A stretch of DNA of 64,000 nucleotides, taken from assembly GCA_033675545.1 (NCBI GenBank), contig JAWDGP010000850.1, forward strand, positions 78,501-142,500, read 5' to 3'. The notes below the pieces were generated by a model. That model was not told the origin of the DNA, did no database searches, and saw only the letters and a program-made list of their open reading frames with translations. Position numbers and translations under genes: made by a program. Below are positions 1 to 13,900 of the stretch, piece after piece (the stretch's first letter is position 1; each line of letters begins with the position of its first letter). The stretch comes from Elysia crispata (lineage: Eukaryota > Mollusca > Gastropoda > Plakobranchidae).

Positions 1-1169
1 CGTGTACCTTGTATTCAAAATGATTTAGGACATTTTTGTGCGTATAGAATTTTAAACATTAAGACAGGGAATGAAGGAATAATGGAGACATGAAGAATCA
101 TAAAATCTAAAAAGAAAAATTTTCACTCCTAACAAAGCATATATTTCTCTACAAACTTTCTATCTATCTCCCTTGACATATTTTCAGACCATAGTAAAGG
201 TTAACAAGATATCAGGTGCCACTTTTATTATAAATGTATTTCTCAATTTAACAAAAAGAATGCTTATGCCAACGTAGTTTACTGTTGGCAAATGACATGT
301 ATATCATGCAGGCTCTTGCTGAATATTCAAATTCAAGAGTGTATAACCATGCCCTTCCAAGTCTTTCAAAAATCTAATTTTAACTAAAACTATGACATCT
401 TTTGCAACAACAACATCCTCCACCATCATTACATTAACAAACATTTACTTCATCTCCATGAAAGTTTTTTACTACTAAGACTTTGTTCCCGAGGATAAAC
501 CAAATTCTTCAGTGATATGAAAAGTAAAACTTTCTAAAGTTAAAGATTCATTGACACTTATAAGGTTTCCAGGATTTTCACTATATTGTTGCAATTTGAT
601 GATGGTATTATCTAGTTACATATCGCAGTTGTCTATCATGAATAGGCAAGCAAGCAATCCTTATGGAGCAATATGTTGAAAATATGAAATTGTAATTCGC
701 CTTTTAAAGTGATTTCGATTCTCGAAAATTGCACAACCTGACTCATTTAGACGGGATGCAAGACAACTTAATCTGAAAATGATAAACCATGACAAATCTG
801 CTTCTCGAACTTCTTTTCTTATACTTTACTTTAAGATGATGATGATGATGGCCGGGTCCATGTTTGACCACTATCTTATATTTGCCCTACAGACTATAAG
901 TTTCCATCCAAATCTCCCTACTTATCAAAGATTCCATCATGCTCATCAACTGAGGTATCAGTCTGTCTGCAGCACATATTTTACCAGGATCCAACTCTCT
1001 TTATACGTCATAAAAATTTAATGAAACAAAAGCCAACAACCTGAAAGGCTGTTTAATCTCTGAACATAAAAGTTTAAAAATTAAAACAAGAAATTGCGCC
1101 TGCAGTTCCTAGGCTGTGTTCGATATCATAGTAAAAGACGGGACAGCTTTTAGAGAGAAGGTAGCAGGG
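1..1169 (-). other. SPT5 3' UTR and downstream flank
   Basis: No coding potential is seen. The stretch downstream of the SPT5 stop is AT-rich. Minus-strand ATTAAA words occur at about 1017-1022 and 1052-1057, and AATAAA at 224-229, so the 3' UTR could be about 0.15 or 0.95 kb long. Confidence 0.4.
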
Positions 1170-1316
1170 CTAGTCAGCCATTTTACAGAGAAACTGTACA
1201 GGTAACATGAGGATTGGTTCCTGCTCTGTGTTGTCTAACTTGAGCACATGATCCTCTCCTTCTGTGGCAATGATGGCACCAGTCGCCTCTCGATTGTCGC
1301 CTGCAATCACTTTAGC
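1170..1316 (-). CDS. SUPT5H: SPT5 coding exon 24 (last KOW, residues 1042-1089, stop)
   Basis: Encodes [20 protein letters not shown] and [14 protein letters not shown], then TAG at 1172-1170. It matches the human end [20 protein letters not shown] and LNLRFLGKLLEA. It is 3.15 kb from exon 23. Confidence 0.93.
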   Translation of the reverse strand, partial: AKVIAGDNREATGAIIATEGEDHVLKLDNTEQEPILMLPVQFLCKMAD

Positions 1317-4300
1317 CTGTGACAGGGAAATATAGGAACACAATTTTTAATGTTATGCTGGCAAAAAAATTATTTTCAACAAACAGACAGAAGAAATCAG
1401 AAAAAGAAAGAGAAAAAAAATTAGACGCAGAAAGATGATGAGATGAAGCATATTATAAAAATTCATGTAAGTCTATAACTATATTAGTTTGACACCAAAA
1501 ATATCTCTGAATAAATTTGTATAGAAGATTTCTTGAGTTTGTAAGATGTGGGTAATGGTTTAACTTCATGACAAATGGCATGAGTTTTGCCTATGAAGCT
1601 TTCACATTAGTCATTTGTCAGATATGGGCTGTAAGAAATTTTATTTTTATTAATCCAAAAGAAGAAATCAAGATGTTTTTTTTTGCTTTTTACGTATATA
1701 AACAAACATATCAGAGTTTGGGGAATTTCACTGTTTTAGCAGGTTTTCAGTATTTAAGTCAATTGAACAAATCAGTACTAATAGGCAGTAATGGAGAAGA
1801 TCACCTAGTTCATAACCTTTCTCTGCATTGCCCTTTATGTGAAGTTTAATTCAAAATGCTTATCAACTTAAGTATACCAGAGCATAAAAATACAATGGCA
1901 AAAATACCATACGCAAACAACACCATTAAATCCTTCATATCCAGCGGTTTTCCACATTTTGATTATTTTCTAGATTTATTGTTTGTCCCCTTGGTTTATC
2001 ACTGTATGAAAATCCTGAAAGATGAAAGGTTTTGGCAAAGTTCGTTCAATATTCACTCTGCACAGCGTAGAATTTCGCCCTAAAAGCTGCATTTTAGTTC
2101 TGAATAATGGGGGGATAGGCCCGAAAGCTAGTTTGAACTTAGGCGACTCAAGTATTGTTATAGCGGGCCGGGCTCAGGTAACGTCATCAATCACTGTCAG
2201 GGTCAGGCCCGCCCATGACCGCAGATAATCGCTGTCTGCACAAGCCAGTGCACAAATCTGCTGAATTTTATGTAATAAAATAGAAAATTCCTCTTTTTAA
2301 CTTACAATATCTTCAGAACTACTCATAGTACAGACATCGTTCAACTTTAAACAGTTTCTTCTAAATCTAAGTTGAAACCCGGTGTTTCTTTGATATTTCT
2401 ATCACCATATTTGTGAGTGTGGTTACTGCGTTTTCATAGTCCATGTTTTTATCTAAAATTTTACCTGGAATTCGCTCCTATTAGGTTTAATTGCTAATTA
2501 ATTAAAAAGTACACGCTAGATTATCACTTTTCAATACTTATCTGAAACAACGGAAACCCTAGATTAAAATGATATAAGTTTTGTTGCGTTAGATGGGTTC
2601 AAAGCGGGTCTATGCTCGTTTTCATCATTCTATTCCTTCCCATTCAGTTCTAGATAATTATCCTGAGTTGAGTCAATCAAAATATGGAACATTCTACTGG
2701 TTATAATTGAATCACACACACGTTGTATAAACGATTTGTGCAGAATTTGAGGCAGACTTTGTGCTATAACACCTAAACAGAAAAAGAACGTTTACACAGA
2801 TCTTACAGACACAATCATCAAGCAAACACAAACCCTTACCAAACAATCTATTCCGTATAGACAAAGCACATACAATACAGATCATTTTTAACGATCTCAA
2901 TGGCGCATTCAGGACAATTCACAAGTTTCTATCCCACACAGCACCTATAGATGACAGCTCTTTACCAGATTTTCAAACATTAATAGACAATTACATGACA
3001 ACTTACAGAAGAATCTCGAGCTAGATCTAGGTTTGTGGTTGATTTTCCTACACTAATTATTTCTTTATTTGCATTCACTTGCATCTTAAAATCCTTAGAT
3101 CTAGCTTCGTCTGCCTCAGCCTCTAACGTTCTGTGACTGCTTTCTTTAATTCTATATTCATTTATGTCTTTCGGTTTCAGTCAAATGTGCATCTTTCTAA
3201 GATCCGTTAGAGGCTAGTTTTTTATGTTCTAAATGGACTTGATAGTTCTTAGCGATTCAACTTCTTAGTCTATTCAAGCCAGCATGAAAGTCACTGTCTC
3301 TGAAGCATCTATTTTTTGTAGATGCGGATATTCAGTGGTTAAGTGCCTGCTTTTGTCTCGGCAAGGCGACGGGTGCCGCATCGAGGCGCAGGTTCGATCC
3401 CTGTTCATTCCATCTGTTATAATGTTTCCACGTCTTTCTTCTTATTTGTCGGTCTCGAGCTAAATCTAGGTTTGTGGTTGACATTTCTATACTAATTATT
3501 TCTTTATTTGCAGTCACTTGCATCTTTAGATCCTTGGATCTAGCTTCGTCTGTCTCAGCCTCTAACGTTCCTTGACTGCTTTCTTTATTTCTATATATAG
3601 CTAAGTAATATAAAGCTCGCTCAAGACAGAGACATGTACGAAAAATCCGTCTCCTGCAAAAAGTATTCCATCATAAAAAAATTTCGTGAGTAGTTTATTC
3701 AAAACTGATAAGTTCTATATGTGAAATTTTAAAAAAATTCCACGTTCCGTTTAGTTGTTACGACCTTCTAAAAATCACTCTATTGTTTTCTAATATACTA
3801 CAATAAATGTACTTTTTATGGCCATGTAACAAAAAAAGTATTTGAGTTAGAGTTTTCGTTCTTGCTTGTGTCTACAGCCTGTTTTATTTATTTTTCAATG
3901 CAAACTTTAAAATAAAACATGATTATCATTATTGTGGTTAGAAATTACAGTCAAATGTCGAAAAAAACATAAAATGCCGTGCAGGCACAGAGCCGCCGGA
4001 GTCTACCTGAGTTGACAACTAGGTCACGGGGTCAGGTCATTGACACCGTGTGGGCCTGGGCAACTAAAGTAGCGCTTATGCGACGCCGTGTCTGACTTAA
4101 TCTCAATCTATAAAAATGATATTGAAATTATCATTTTGCACTGAACATTTTCGATCAACAGGAAAAAAAAAAGTGTGTAAGATCCTTATGAAATACAGTT
4201 CAACGCTTTCTCTAAACATATACAAAAAAAAATTAGGGGAAAAAAATGCTTGCAAATTTCTGTACTATAATCCTGAATTTCTGCATTTTATGGTGCTGCT

Positions 4301-4907
4301 TAGTATATAAACAGAAAGGTTTTGTCCAATTACTTTACTTGGGTTTCCAGATGCGTGCAGAGTCCAATTACAATGACAATTTAATTTTCAAAAGCATTTT
4401 TATTTGAAAAGGCAAATAATCATGAGGAAAAGACCTCAAACCTAGCAACAAATATTAAGAAGCCTCACCCTGTCTCCTTTCTCCGGTGGTACAGGCTCCA
4501 GATGGTCGCAAGTGATGTTGATCATCTTCTCCTCATTGGTCAGATATACGGTGCACATACCACCCTGATAGGACAAACCAAAAAAATAGTAAAAAATGAA
4601 TTACTTGTTTTGGCCTGGATTTTCACACCAATCACAGAAATAACTCATTTGAACCTGTCTTGATGGTATAACTATAAACATATATTTATTATAAAAAGAT
4701 CTTTAGCAGCATTCACTTAAACTCAGCCCCATTTCTTTCCATAAACCATAATCTTCTTCATCATTGGGTAGTCCTAGATCTAATTCTGTCTCTCCATCAA
4801 CGTTTGAGTTATAAGATGTGTAAACATCATCATCATCATCATCATCATCATTATTATTATTATTATTATTAAATTTATTATCATCATCGTCATCGTCATC
4901 ATCATCA

Positions 4908-4953
<46 letters not shown>

Positions 4954-7900
4954 TATTATCATTATTCAAAAACTCAGACAATTATACATAGATAAAACTG
5001 AAAGCGACCAGTTAAACTTAAAAAAGTAAAAGATATTTGATTCTTTAGCACAGGTTCACAGCTTCATTCATAACCTCTATATGTAAATCACTATAACAAT
5101 TAAACTCCAGCATCAATGGAGGACAATGAATGGTAGATCATGTGGTAAGTTATGAGAATAGGTTGTCAAGTAAATAACTATTATATCTTATAGCATCCAT
5201 ATCGTTTTATCTTATTTTTTTTTAACGTGAACTTTAGTACAGTAATAACGGTCTATCAAATATGTAACTATCGATCCTTTTCATTATTTAATTCATGGGT
5301 ATCAACTTGGCTCTCATTTTCTCAAGATGCTTTGCGAATAGGATGTCTCAATCATCAAGTGTAACATACCGAGATACTCTTGATGACTCCCTCTTGGTGA
5401 ACAAGCTGGTCGTTCTCATAGGTTGGTCGCACTCTCACCACGATATCTGTTGTGTGCCAATCTGTCAAGTTGGTCTCCATGGCTGATAGTGGAGTAGACA
5501 AATGCGTATCTTAATAACGATGCACATCAATGATTAGCCAAGTCAATGAATATAAGACTTTGATCAGGTCAAGTTATTTAAGGAGAGTGTTCTGGCTTTG
5601 AGCTATTATTTTTGTGAATCAGGATGGTGACTGGTTGCAAATTTTTAACACTCGCCTGGAGAAGAGGAGGGTGTCCACATGCAGCTCATGATCTTAAATT
5701 TCTTTGTTTTTTTTTGGGGGGTGGGGTTTTCCTACCAATCTGTTTGCATTGATAGATTGTTTGCCTACCTAAGACTTTATCTCCGTTTCTCTTTATTAGT
5801 GTAAAACTGAGAAAGATATAAACTGAGAAGCCAATGAATACTTGTCAATCTTATCAATATATTTACACCACATAATGTATGTGTATTTCTGGATGCTAAA
5901 TTTCTTTTCTAAGGTTTGAAGCAAATTTGGGAGGGGGAAGCTAAAGTGCACATCTAGATTTTGCTCTTACCAAGATGATCTATACACCTAAACAGAGTTC
6001 AAAAAGAACTTATCGAAGTTTTTGAAGATTCAGATCATCATAACAAAGCAAATAACCATGTATTTTTTTTTTCAAATCTTATTTCACTCTTCAATACAGA
6101 GTTTTTTCCTGAGAAAAACTTTATGGTTGTATGGGAAAAATTAAATAAAATTGCTTTTGGAAGTGACAATTTGCATTTCAGTATTTTTCAGTGTCACCTA
6201 TGATGTTTAATTTGTTGCAGAATTTTTATTAAAATAGCTTTAACAGTTGTTTATTTAATTAATTTTTTTCTTACATAACCAAAAACCCCTCTCCTGAGCA
6301 ATTTAAAAGTTAAAAAAAAAACTTAGTAGCTAGTGAGATAGCAGATTTTGATGAAATCAAATGGAGACTGGTGTTCATAGATAGATCAATATTGGCAATA
6401 AAATAAAAAAAAATAATAATAACAATTATAATAATAATAATGAACTGAAATGATAAGTCAGTATAGTAAATCAGAAGCTACCAGCTTCTCCACAATTAAA
6501 AAAGAAAATGGTTTTTATAGATTTTTTAAAGGAAATTTTTACCAGAATAAGAGAAAATTCTTTTTGAATATCAAATTTGTAATGATTCACATTAGGCACT
6601 TTTAACTCATCAAAATTTACTATTTATTAATTTATATTTTTTTAACTTTCATGCAAAGTGCCTATCCTCTCAATGGTAGTAGAACAGCAAAGCTGTATCA
6701 AACATCTATTGCAAGAAAATTTCTGTTCAAGTGGCATGGACAAAACTGATGAGAAGAGAATTTTTTAACCCACATTATTCTAAAACGTGGCATATCCCCT
6801 CGTTGAAATACTATATTCGTAAATTCAAAATCTTCAATCTAGACATATAAAAGTATTATTCCTGTAGAGCAAAATACAACTGAGGAAAAAAACGAACACA
6901 AACCTGCGCCAGGAGTCTGGGGTGTGAATGGAGCCCCAGGCGTCATGGGGCTGTAACCCATAGGAGATGGACTACCAGAAAAACTGGCTGGACTAGGGCT
7001 AGACATGCCTGGATTAGGTGTGCCCACATACCCTGGGCTGGCCACTGTTGAGATACAGCAGAAGAAAAAAAAAACATATAGATCTTGGTTTTTCTTAATT
7101 ATGGAACCAAAAAAAAAATTTGACACAACAAAAGATGCAGTTTTAGAATAGGAATAAGATAGTTGTCTCTATTGAAATTTTAGGTTGTCACCCCTAGAAA
7201 AAACAAGCCCCATTGATAAAATGAAATAAATTACATTTCTCTCAGGGAAAAAGGTTTACATGAAGGAAAAAAATGAAGAATAGAGAACTGGGAAAGGAAT
7301 AAAAGGAACATTTCACGCTTTTACTTCTCACCAAATATTCATTTCTCCAAAAGGTTGACATGTAAAAAAATGGCATCCAATTCCCCTCCATCTATGATGT
7401 CTGAATAGGCAAAAAAAAGTTGCTGGCACATTGCAATTTTTTAGTCTCAAAACATCCTCATGGCCTCCGCCAAGAAAAAGAGGAGATAAAAGGAGTAGAG
7501 GAGGACTGACATCCCATTGTTTTCTACCTAAAGCATGTTTAAACAGACAAAAAAAGTTGCTTGCAAATGACAATTTTAATCCAAAACATCCGCATGGCTT
7601 TCGCAAAAGAGAAGAAGAAGAGGAAGACACCAAACAAAGAGAAGAAGAGGAGGAAGAGTATCCACAGACCGTCAAAGCCTCCGGGTGACTGGGCTGGGTA
7701 AGGGGAGTAAGCACTGCCAGGAGTTTGAGGGGTGAACGGTCCATGGGGAGAATCTCCATGGTAACCTGGCGTTGCAGGATTTGGTGTGTTGGTACCAAAG
7801 TCAGCAGGAGATGGAGAGTTGTAGTAGTCAAAGTCATTGTTTCTGGAAGAAAATGAACAAAGAACAGGTTAGTTTCAAGCCTTTTTTTTTTTTTTGAAAG

Positions 7901-10900
7901 AAATCATGAAGGCAGAACTTTATTGCATTCTGGTTTTCCCGTTCACTAACTGTGCAAAAATTTTTTTCTCTTTTCATCGTTGTTACCGAATTTTTTTAAT
8001 CATTTGCATCTTGAGATATATAAATCCAGACTGTCTTGGGATGTTATATCTTTTGTACCACATATGGAAAACATGTTTGCATTTTTCTCTTAAATAGTAA
8101 TCTTACATGGCTTTTAACTAGTTTCTGACTGACCCAAATCATTTAATTATTACATGACTTGCTATAAAGAGAAGAAATAAATTCACAAAGAAAAGATGGT
8201 TTGAAAAAAAATTTAAATGAAATATTGGTTTGGACAAGATTTTGTGACCCTTAATTGGATACCCATATGCGATTTGCCTGGTGAATTAAAATGTAATATT
8301 GTTACTGACGAAGCAGTATTCGTGATCAATTCAACATAAGTTAATGCAATCACACCAGCGTGATTTGAATATTGTTACATGAGTTGGTGGTAGATGTTTT
8401 CACTATTAAAATATATTTCAAACTCTGGTTAGGGTTTTATAACTGTTCATATTAGTTTAATGTAATAAGAAATAGAAGTGATAGAAGAATTAAAAGTTGT
8501 AAAAACTGACCAACAATAGAAAAAACATTCAAAGTAAAAAAAAAGGGAATGAGGAATAAAATTATATTTCCATCACCACCACAACAGAAAAAAATAGAAG
8601 GAAAAATTGTTGCCACCCTTTTACCCATTTATGAGCCTCTTAAAACCGACATATTTTTCCTTGGTCTATAAGTCCCAATGGAGCCTTGCCATAGGTCCAG
8701 GCCCTTACCTTGATGGTGTGTTTGATGGATCCCACGCACTGGCTCCCCCACTGGGTGTTCGCCCCCCAGATTCATGAGATGGCGTCATGCCCCCATAGTG
8801 CGGTGTACGTGAGCCATCATGAAGTGGTGTCTGAGAGCCGTACAAAGGTGTACGTGAACCACCATACATTGGCGTCTGGCCCCCATAGCTGGGAGTTCGG
8901 CCTCCATATGTGGATGTCTGACCACCTGAGGGTTTGGGGCCACTGGAAAAGAAGTTGCAGGAAATGATGGATCAATTTTGAAAATATTGGAGGAATTGGT
9001 CATGGCCAAAATTATCTTACTTAAAAGATGTAAAACCTCCCATTCAAACAATACTTCAATCTTTATAATTTCAAAGTAAACATTTCAGTTCAATAACTTC
9101 TCACAGGCATGTTTTTCAAAATTTGCGCATTGCAAAAAATTAAAGATAAAATGAAAGAAAAGAGAAAGAAAACAGGATGAACCTTTGATTTTGAAAAAAA
9201 TTTCAAATAGAGACATAAAAGACTAACGTTCGAGTAGACAGGCGGCTTCTGTCCACAGAAATGGTTTTGCAGCTTGAATGTAACTCAACACGAGCAGTGC
9301 TTTCTGTTGCATCTTTGACAATACCAATGTAACCTGAAGCGTGAAGAAAAATGAAAAATGATATGAACTAATCAAGATTCATTATACAAAAAGAAACAGA
9401 CAGCCTGTGAAAAAGAATAAACTTGAGAAGCAACCTGAGGTATACCTCGCTCTGCACAAAAGTAATTTGGTTTTCAATTTTGTAGCTTTCATAGAGAGAA
9501 AAAAGATTTTTCAGATGAAACTGAAAACCTTGCAAGCCGAGTCTCGACTTGTGCTTGATTTATTCATATCGTTTCACATTTGAATTGCTGGAGTATAGAT
9601 TTCATAAAGTATATTGATTATAAACATCTATTTCAAAATGATGATTTTTTTAATATCTTGATTCAACAGATCTGCACACTTGTTTATACCATGATTAAGA
9701 TCTGTTTCTGGCATAACTTTTGCAACAATACAACTTAAGTCATAAACTTTTTTTAAAAAAGCACAGCTTTTTCAAACTTGAAAGTTTCCATTTACAAAAA
9801 GGAATAACAAGGATTAAAAGGATAAAGACTTCAAATCACTTAACTAAACCATAAAAATCAATTAACCTGCTTTACTTTGGACATTTCAATTAAGCAAAAC
9901 ATCTGCATTAAGTTAAAAAAAAATAATTCCTTGATACTAAAAAATTGTGATAAAAACTAATAATATTACCCTTAAAAGAGCCTTGTATAATGCGGACAGT
10001 CTGGCCAATGATTTCCCTGTCCCTGCGAGACATGCCGCCCCCGCCGCGGCCTGCACCTCCCTGCCTGTTGTTGGGAGACTCTCCTCCTCCGCCACTCGGG
10101 TGAGCCGGGCTTGAGATACGCGGTGACATGGGAGCGAACCCACCCATGGCCTTCACAGAGGTTTGCTGTTGGGTAAGAGCCAAAGAATATGAAGGTCACA
10201 AAAATTCATTTCAAAATATTTGTTTTCGTAATAATATTAGTGCTTACAATGGGGATTTCCAAATTCCCCCTTGTCTGAATTGGATTGAGAGAGAGAAAGA
10301 GAGAGAGACATGTGAAGTTATTATTTTCACTTGTAACTAACTCACCGAATGATTTGGTAGGTTCTAGTATACCTGCATACACAAAATGACGTTACTTTTT
10401 GTTCATTTATCTATTGTTTCAGCAGTTCTATAAATGGTTTCAGGACAACTGCTCAATTTATTAAGAATATCTCTGAAAATAAAAACTAAATACCTGTACA
10501 ATAAAATGTCTTCTGAAACAGATAAATTTTTCTTAGAGGAAGTCTTGCTTTACATACACCAAGTTGCTTTCTTAATTTTATTGTAATGGAGAGCCTCTCA
10601 TTTTCAATGTCTTTAATTTAATAAGCCATTTCTAAATTTAAATTACAGGACTTACAAAATGCAAATATATTTCCTATATAAAGGTCTACAAATAACATTG
10701 TGGCTTTTTTTTTATATATTTCATTTTTCAGCAGCTTCCCCATCATTACTATGCCTTGAGACAATTTTTTTTATCACCTTTCCTCCTCCAGCTAGAGTGA
10801 GATGCCGAGTTCTGCATACAAAATAGCCACCGTTTTCTGTCATTAGTCGAGAATTCAGGAATGCAAAGTTGCGGTAAAGGTGTTTGATTTCTCCAGAACG

Positions 10901-13900
10901 CCCCTGTGATATGGTAAAGAGAGCTGTCAAAACTTCTTTAAACTATGATAGTTTGGATCAAACAGAGGTGCATCATACATTCCCTCAGCTGCTTTGAGTT
11001 TTTCAACAAAAAAAAAATACATCAAAGTTTTGGATCAAGTACAGAAAATGAATTAGATAATCCAAAATGGCTTCTACTTAGCCAACCAAACAACAGAACT
11101 TAAAAAAGAAAGCCAGAAAATGCAGTTAACATATTTATTCCTGACCACAAAGACATTTATCTGTTATCATAATAATCAAGTTAAGCTTATCAATATGTAT
11201 GATTTTTATTGAGTGTATTGCCAATACAAGAAGGCTAGGTTCTTCTATGCCCTTGATCATCAAAAGCACTCTTTTTTTTTTTAAATACATATTCTAGTTT
11301 GAACTTAGAGCTTTACAAGCAAGCCTGGAGATTGCTTTACTAAGAGACTTACCGAGTGAGGTCCCTCAATTACATTGACAATGTCTCGCACTTGAACGTT
11401 GTTGTTCTCAGAATCCAAAGATACTGCATTACGGGTATCTTTCTTTCTTGTAATTGACTGTGGCTTTACACTCACCACCTATGGAATAGTCATGATCACA
11501 ATATTATAAGATTGAAACAATATTAATATTAGCTGAGAAGAAAATCTGAAATCCAAATTTTCGTTCAAATTCAAATGTTTCTTAAGCTTTCAAGCTGGTT
11601 TAATCCATGATTTTATTACTTTTACTACTCCATAAAAGCGGTTGGAGAATTTGGCTTTACTATCAATGTGTTACATAAACATTTTTTTAGCCCTATTATT
11701 CCAAAAATATGAACACCTTTCAAGCAGCTATGGTTAGAAAATTTAAATCAAAACAACCGTTACACAGAGACTTTTATCTATCATTTAAACAAGCTATTAA
11801 TTAGTTCCCCTTGATTTTTCTGAATGCTTTGCCCTCATCTCACTACCGACAGCTTTGATCAAAATAAACTATTTGGGAATCATTAAGGTTAAAAAACCTT
11901 AAATTAAATCACATTCAACAAATGTAATTCTTACCACGGAGATATGTGAGCATGAGTAAAAATGTACACATAATACAGTCCAATTACATTGATTATAATG
12001 ATGCACCAAATAAATTGTAATCAAAGACTTCCAACAAGCATAGGGTAGATCTCTTAGATCTTATAACTTAAGCCCTTGTGAAATTTTTTTTTTCTTCAAG
12101 CTTATCAACCAAGACATTTTGATTATGCTCAATATATGTGTAGTGACACAATGAAATAAGATGTTTTGTGACAGAGAAATTTTTGGGTAAATGCAATTTG
12201 CCTAAAGAAAGTTTGAAATTTCCACTGTTTATGCTGCTATAATTTCTAACTTTCATATTGTTTACGGAGTAAAAGTACTTGAAATAGAGGGGATTTCAAG
12301 CATTCTTGAAGAAAATGGCATTTTCCCAAGTACTTGTCTGCTGCAAAACGTCTCATTTTATGGGGTTGCTACACATATGTATCCAAGAATGAAACCCACA
12401 AAACCACTAAAATTCTTTCAACTTGTTTTGATGATTGTATTGTGTAATCTAAGATTTAAAAGAGTATAAAAAAGTCTCACTATCCTTTGTTACTTGTAAA
12501 GTTTTAGAACCTACTTACTTTATTGTGCATGCTGAGCACTTGGAAATTTTCTTTCTCTAGACGCACTATCACACCAACAGTCTGTGGACTAAAAGAGATG
12601 GAAATATAAATACATATTTTAGCTATTTGTGCAGTTTCAAACATTCAATTTCATACTAAGCTATTTTTATATCTCTGCATAGGATTTCCCTTAGTTAAAA
12701 CATATAACTCAACAATTTCAATTATAAATATAAATCGTAAAATTTTATTATACAATAATATTGACAAAATGTTCTTAGTACTCTATGAGCATAATATTAT
12801 GCAACATTTATGCTTTAGCTTTAAAGCAGTTGTGCTCAGAGGAAAATAAAAAAGCTTAAATCAGCAGATGTTAAATGTCAAAACCAGGATATACACTTAC
12901 TCCAGCATGACCAGGTCACCAAACTGGTACTGTCCAAGAGAGTCTACACCTGTAGCCATATCTGCACACAGCTGGATGTCTTTTGGGAGAACTTTTAGCT
13001 GCGGGAGATGAAAAAATATCAAGTAAGGTCTCTAGTATTGGTTAAAATTTTTTTTTTTTTTAAATGAAGAGGGCTGGCCAAAGGTTCTAAATACTTAGCT
13101 AAAAATATTTGCAAAGCGTTAAAATCAGTATTTGATGACTACCATTAGTTATTATTTCCAAAATACTAAATCATTTTGATCATGATACAATTTATCTGAT
13201 TTAATCCACTGAACTGATGCTATCCATTCCAAACAACATAATCTAATCCCTTAAGCTGGAGGTAAAGGCTTGTTTGATGGGTTTAAAACAGATGTGTTGA
13301 ATTGCACTTCAGGTCTGGTCAATTAGAGTTCAACGTGACGCACAAATAAATAAATCGAAGGAAATGAAGTTTGATTTCTAGTAATATCTAAAGTATTTTT
13401 GCCACCACCTAGCAATTTTGCCTTCAAAAACTTTATCTTAGAAGTGGACAACTTTTTTAAACAGAAATAAGAAAAGGCTAAAACTTTAGCAAATATAGCT
13501 TTAGTGATCAGTATAACTACAATGAAAAATATTTGAGAAAGAAGAAATGACTTATTCTGATACGTTAGACAAATCTTGTGAAATTCAATTTGAAGAACAT
13601 GCCACCATGTTGAATGGGATAAAGATATCTCTAACCCCTTTGATTTGCTGAAGACATACGAGGAATACATGTTTTATTGCCCTTTTTCTTTTACTACTTT
13701 GTGCCAGTGTCTCTGGGCAAAGCAAAAACTTGGCTTTTAGACTCTCAGTGATCTTTTTCCATAAACAATCCTTGACACACATGAAGCTGGGGGTGGTGGG
13801 TTGGAACTTTAACATTAAGGAGGTTAAGAGAAGTGAGAACACAGTGTTTTATAAAATTAAACTCACCTCGTGCATGGTGATGTCAGAGAAAAGTACAATG

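Noticed and set aside
2160-2220. GCGGGCC/GGCCCGC hairpin with nuclear-receptor-like half sites
   Set aside because: A 7-bp stem with a long loop; no repeat partner or conserved context could be seen.
2780-3020. Plus-strand frame with a stretch vaguely like a LINE endonuclease-RT linker ([19 protein letters not shown])
   Set aside because: The similarity is too weak and short; no catalytic motif is nearby.
3331-3401. A functional tRNA gene
   Set aside because: A and B boxes are present, but acceptor and anticodon stems do not form; it is better explained as a SINE head.
4703-4981. Asn/Asp-rich open frame ending in a plausible acidic tail
   Set aside because: It lies in an SPT5 intron over a triplet microsatellite, and no splice sites join it to the SPT5 frame.
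7328-9051. Open frames overlapping the SPT5 CTR exons in other frames or on the plus strand
   Set aside because: They are shadows of the repetitive CTR coding sequence.
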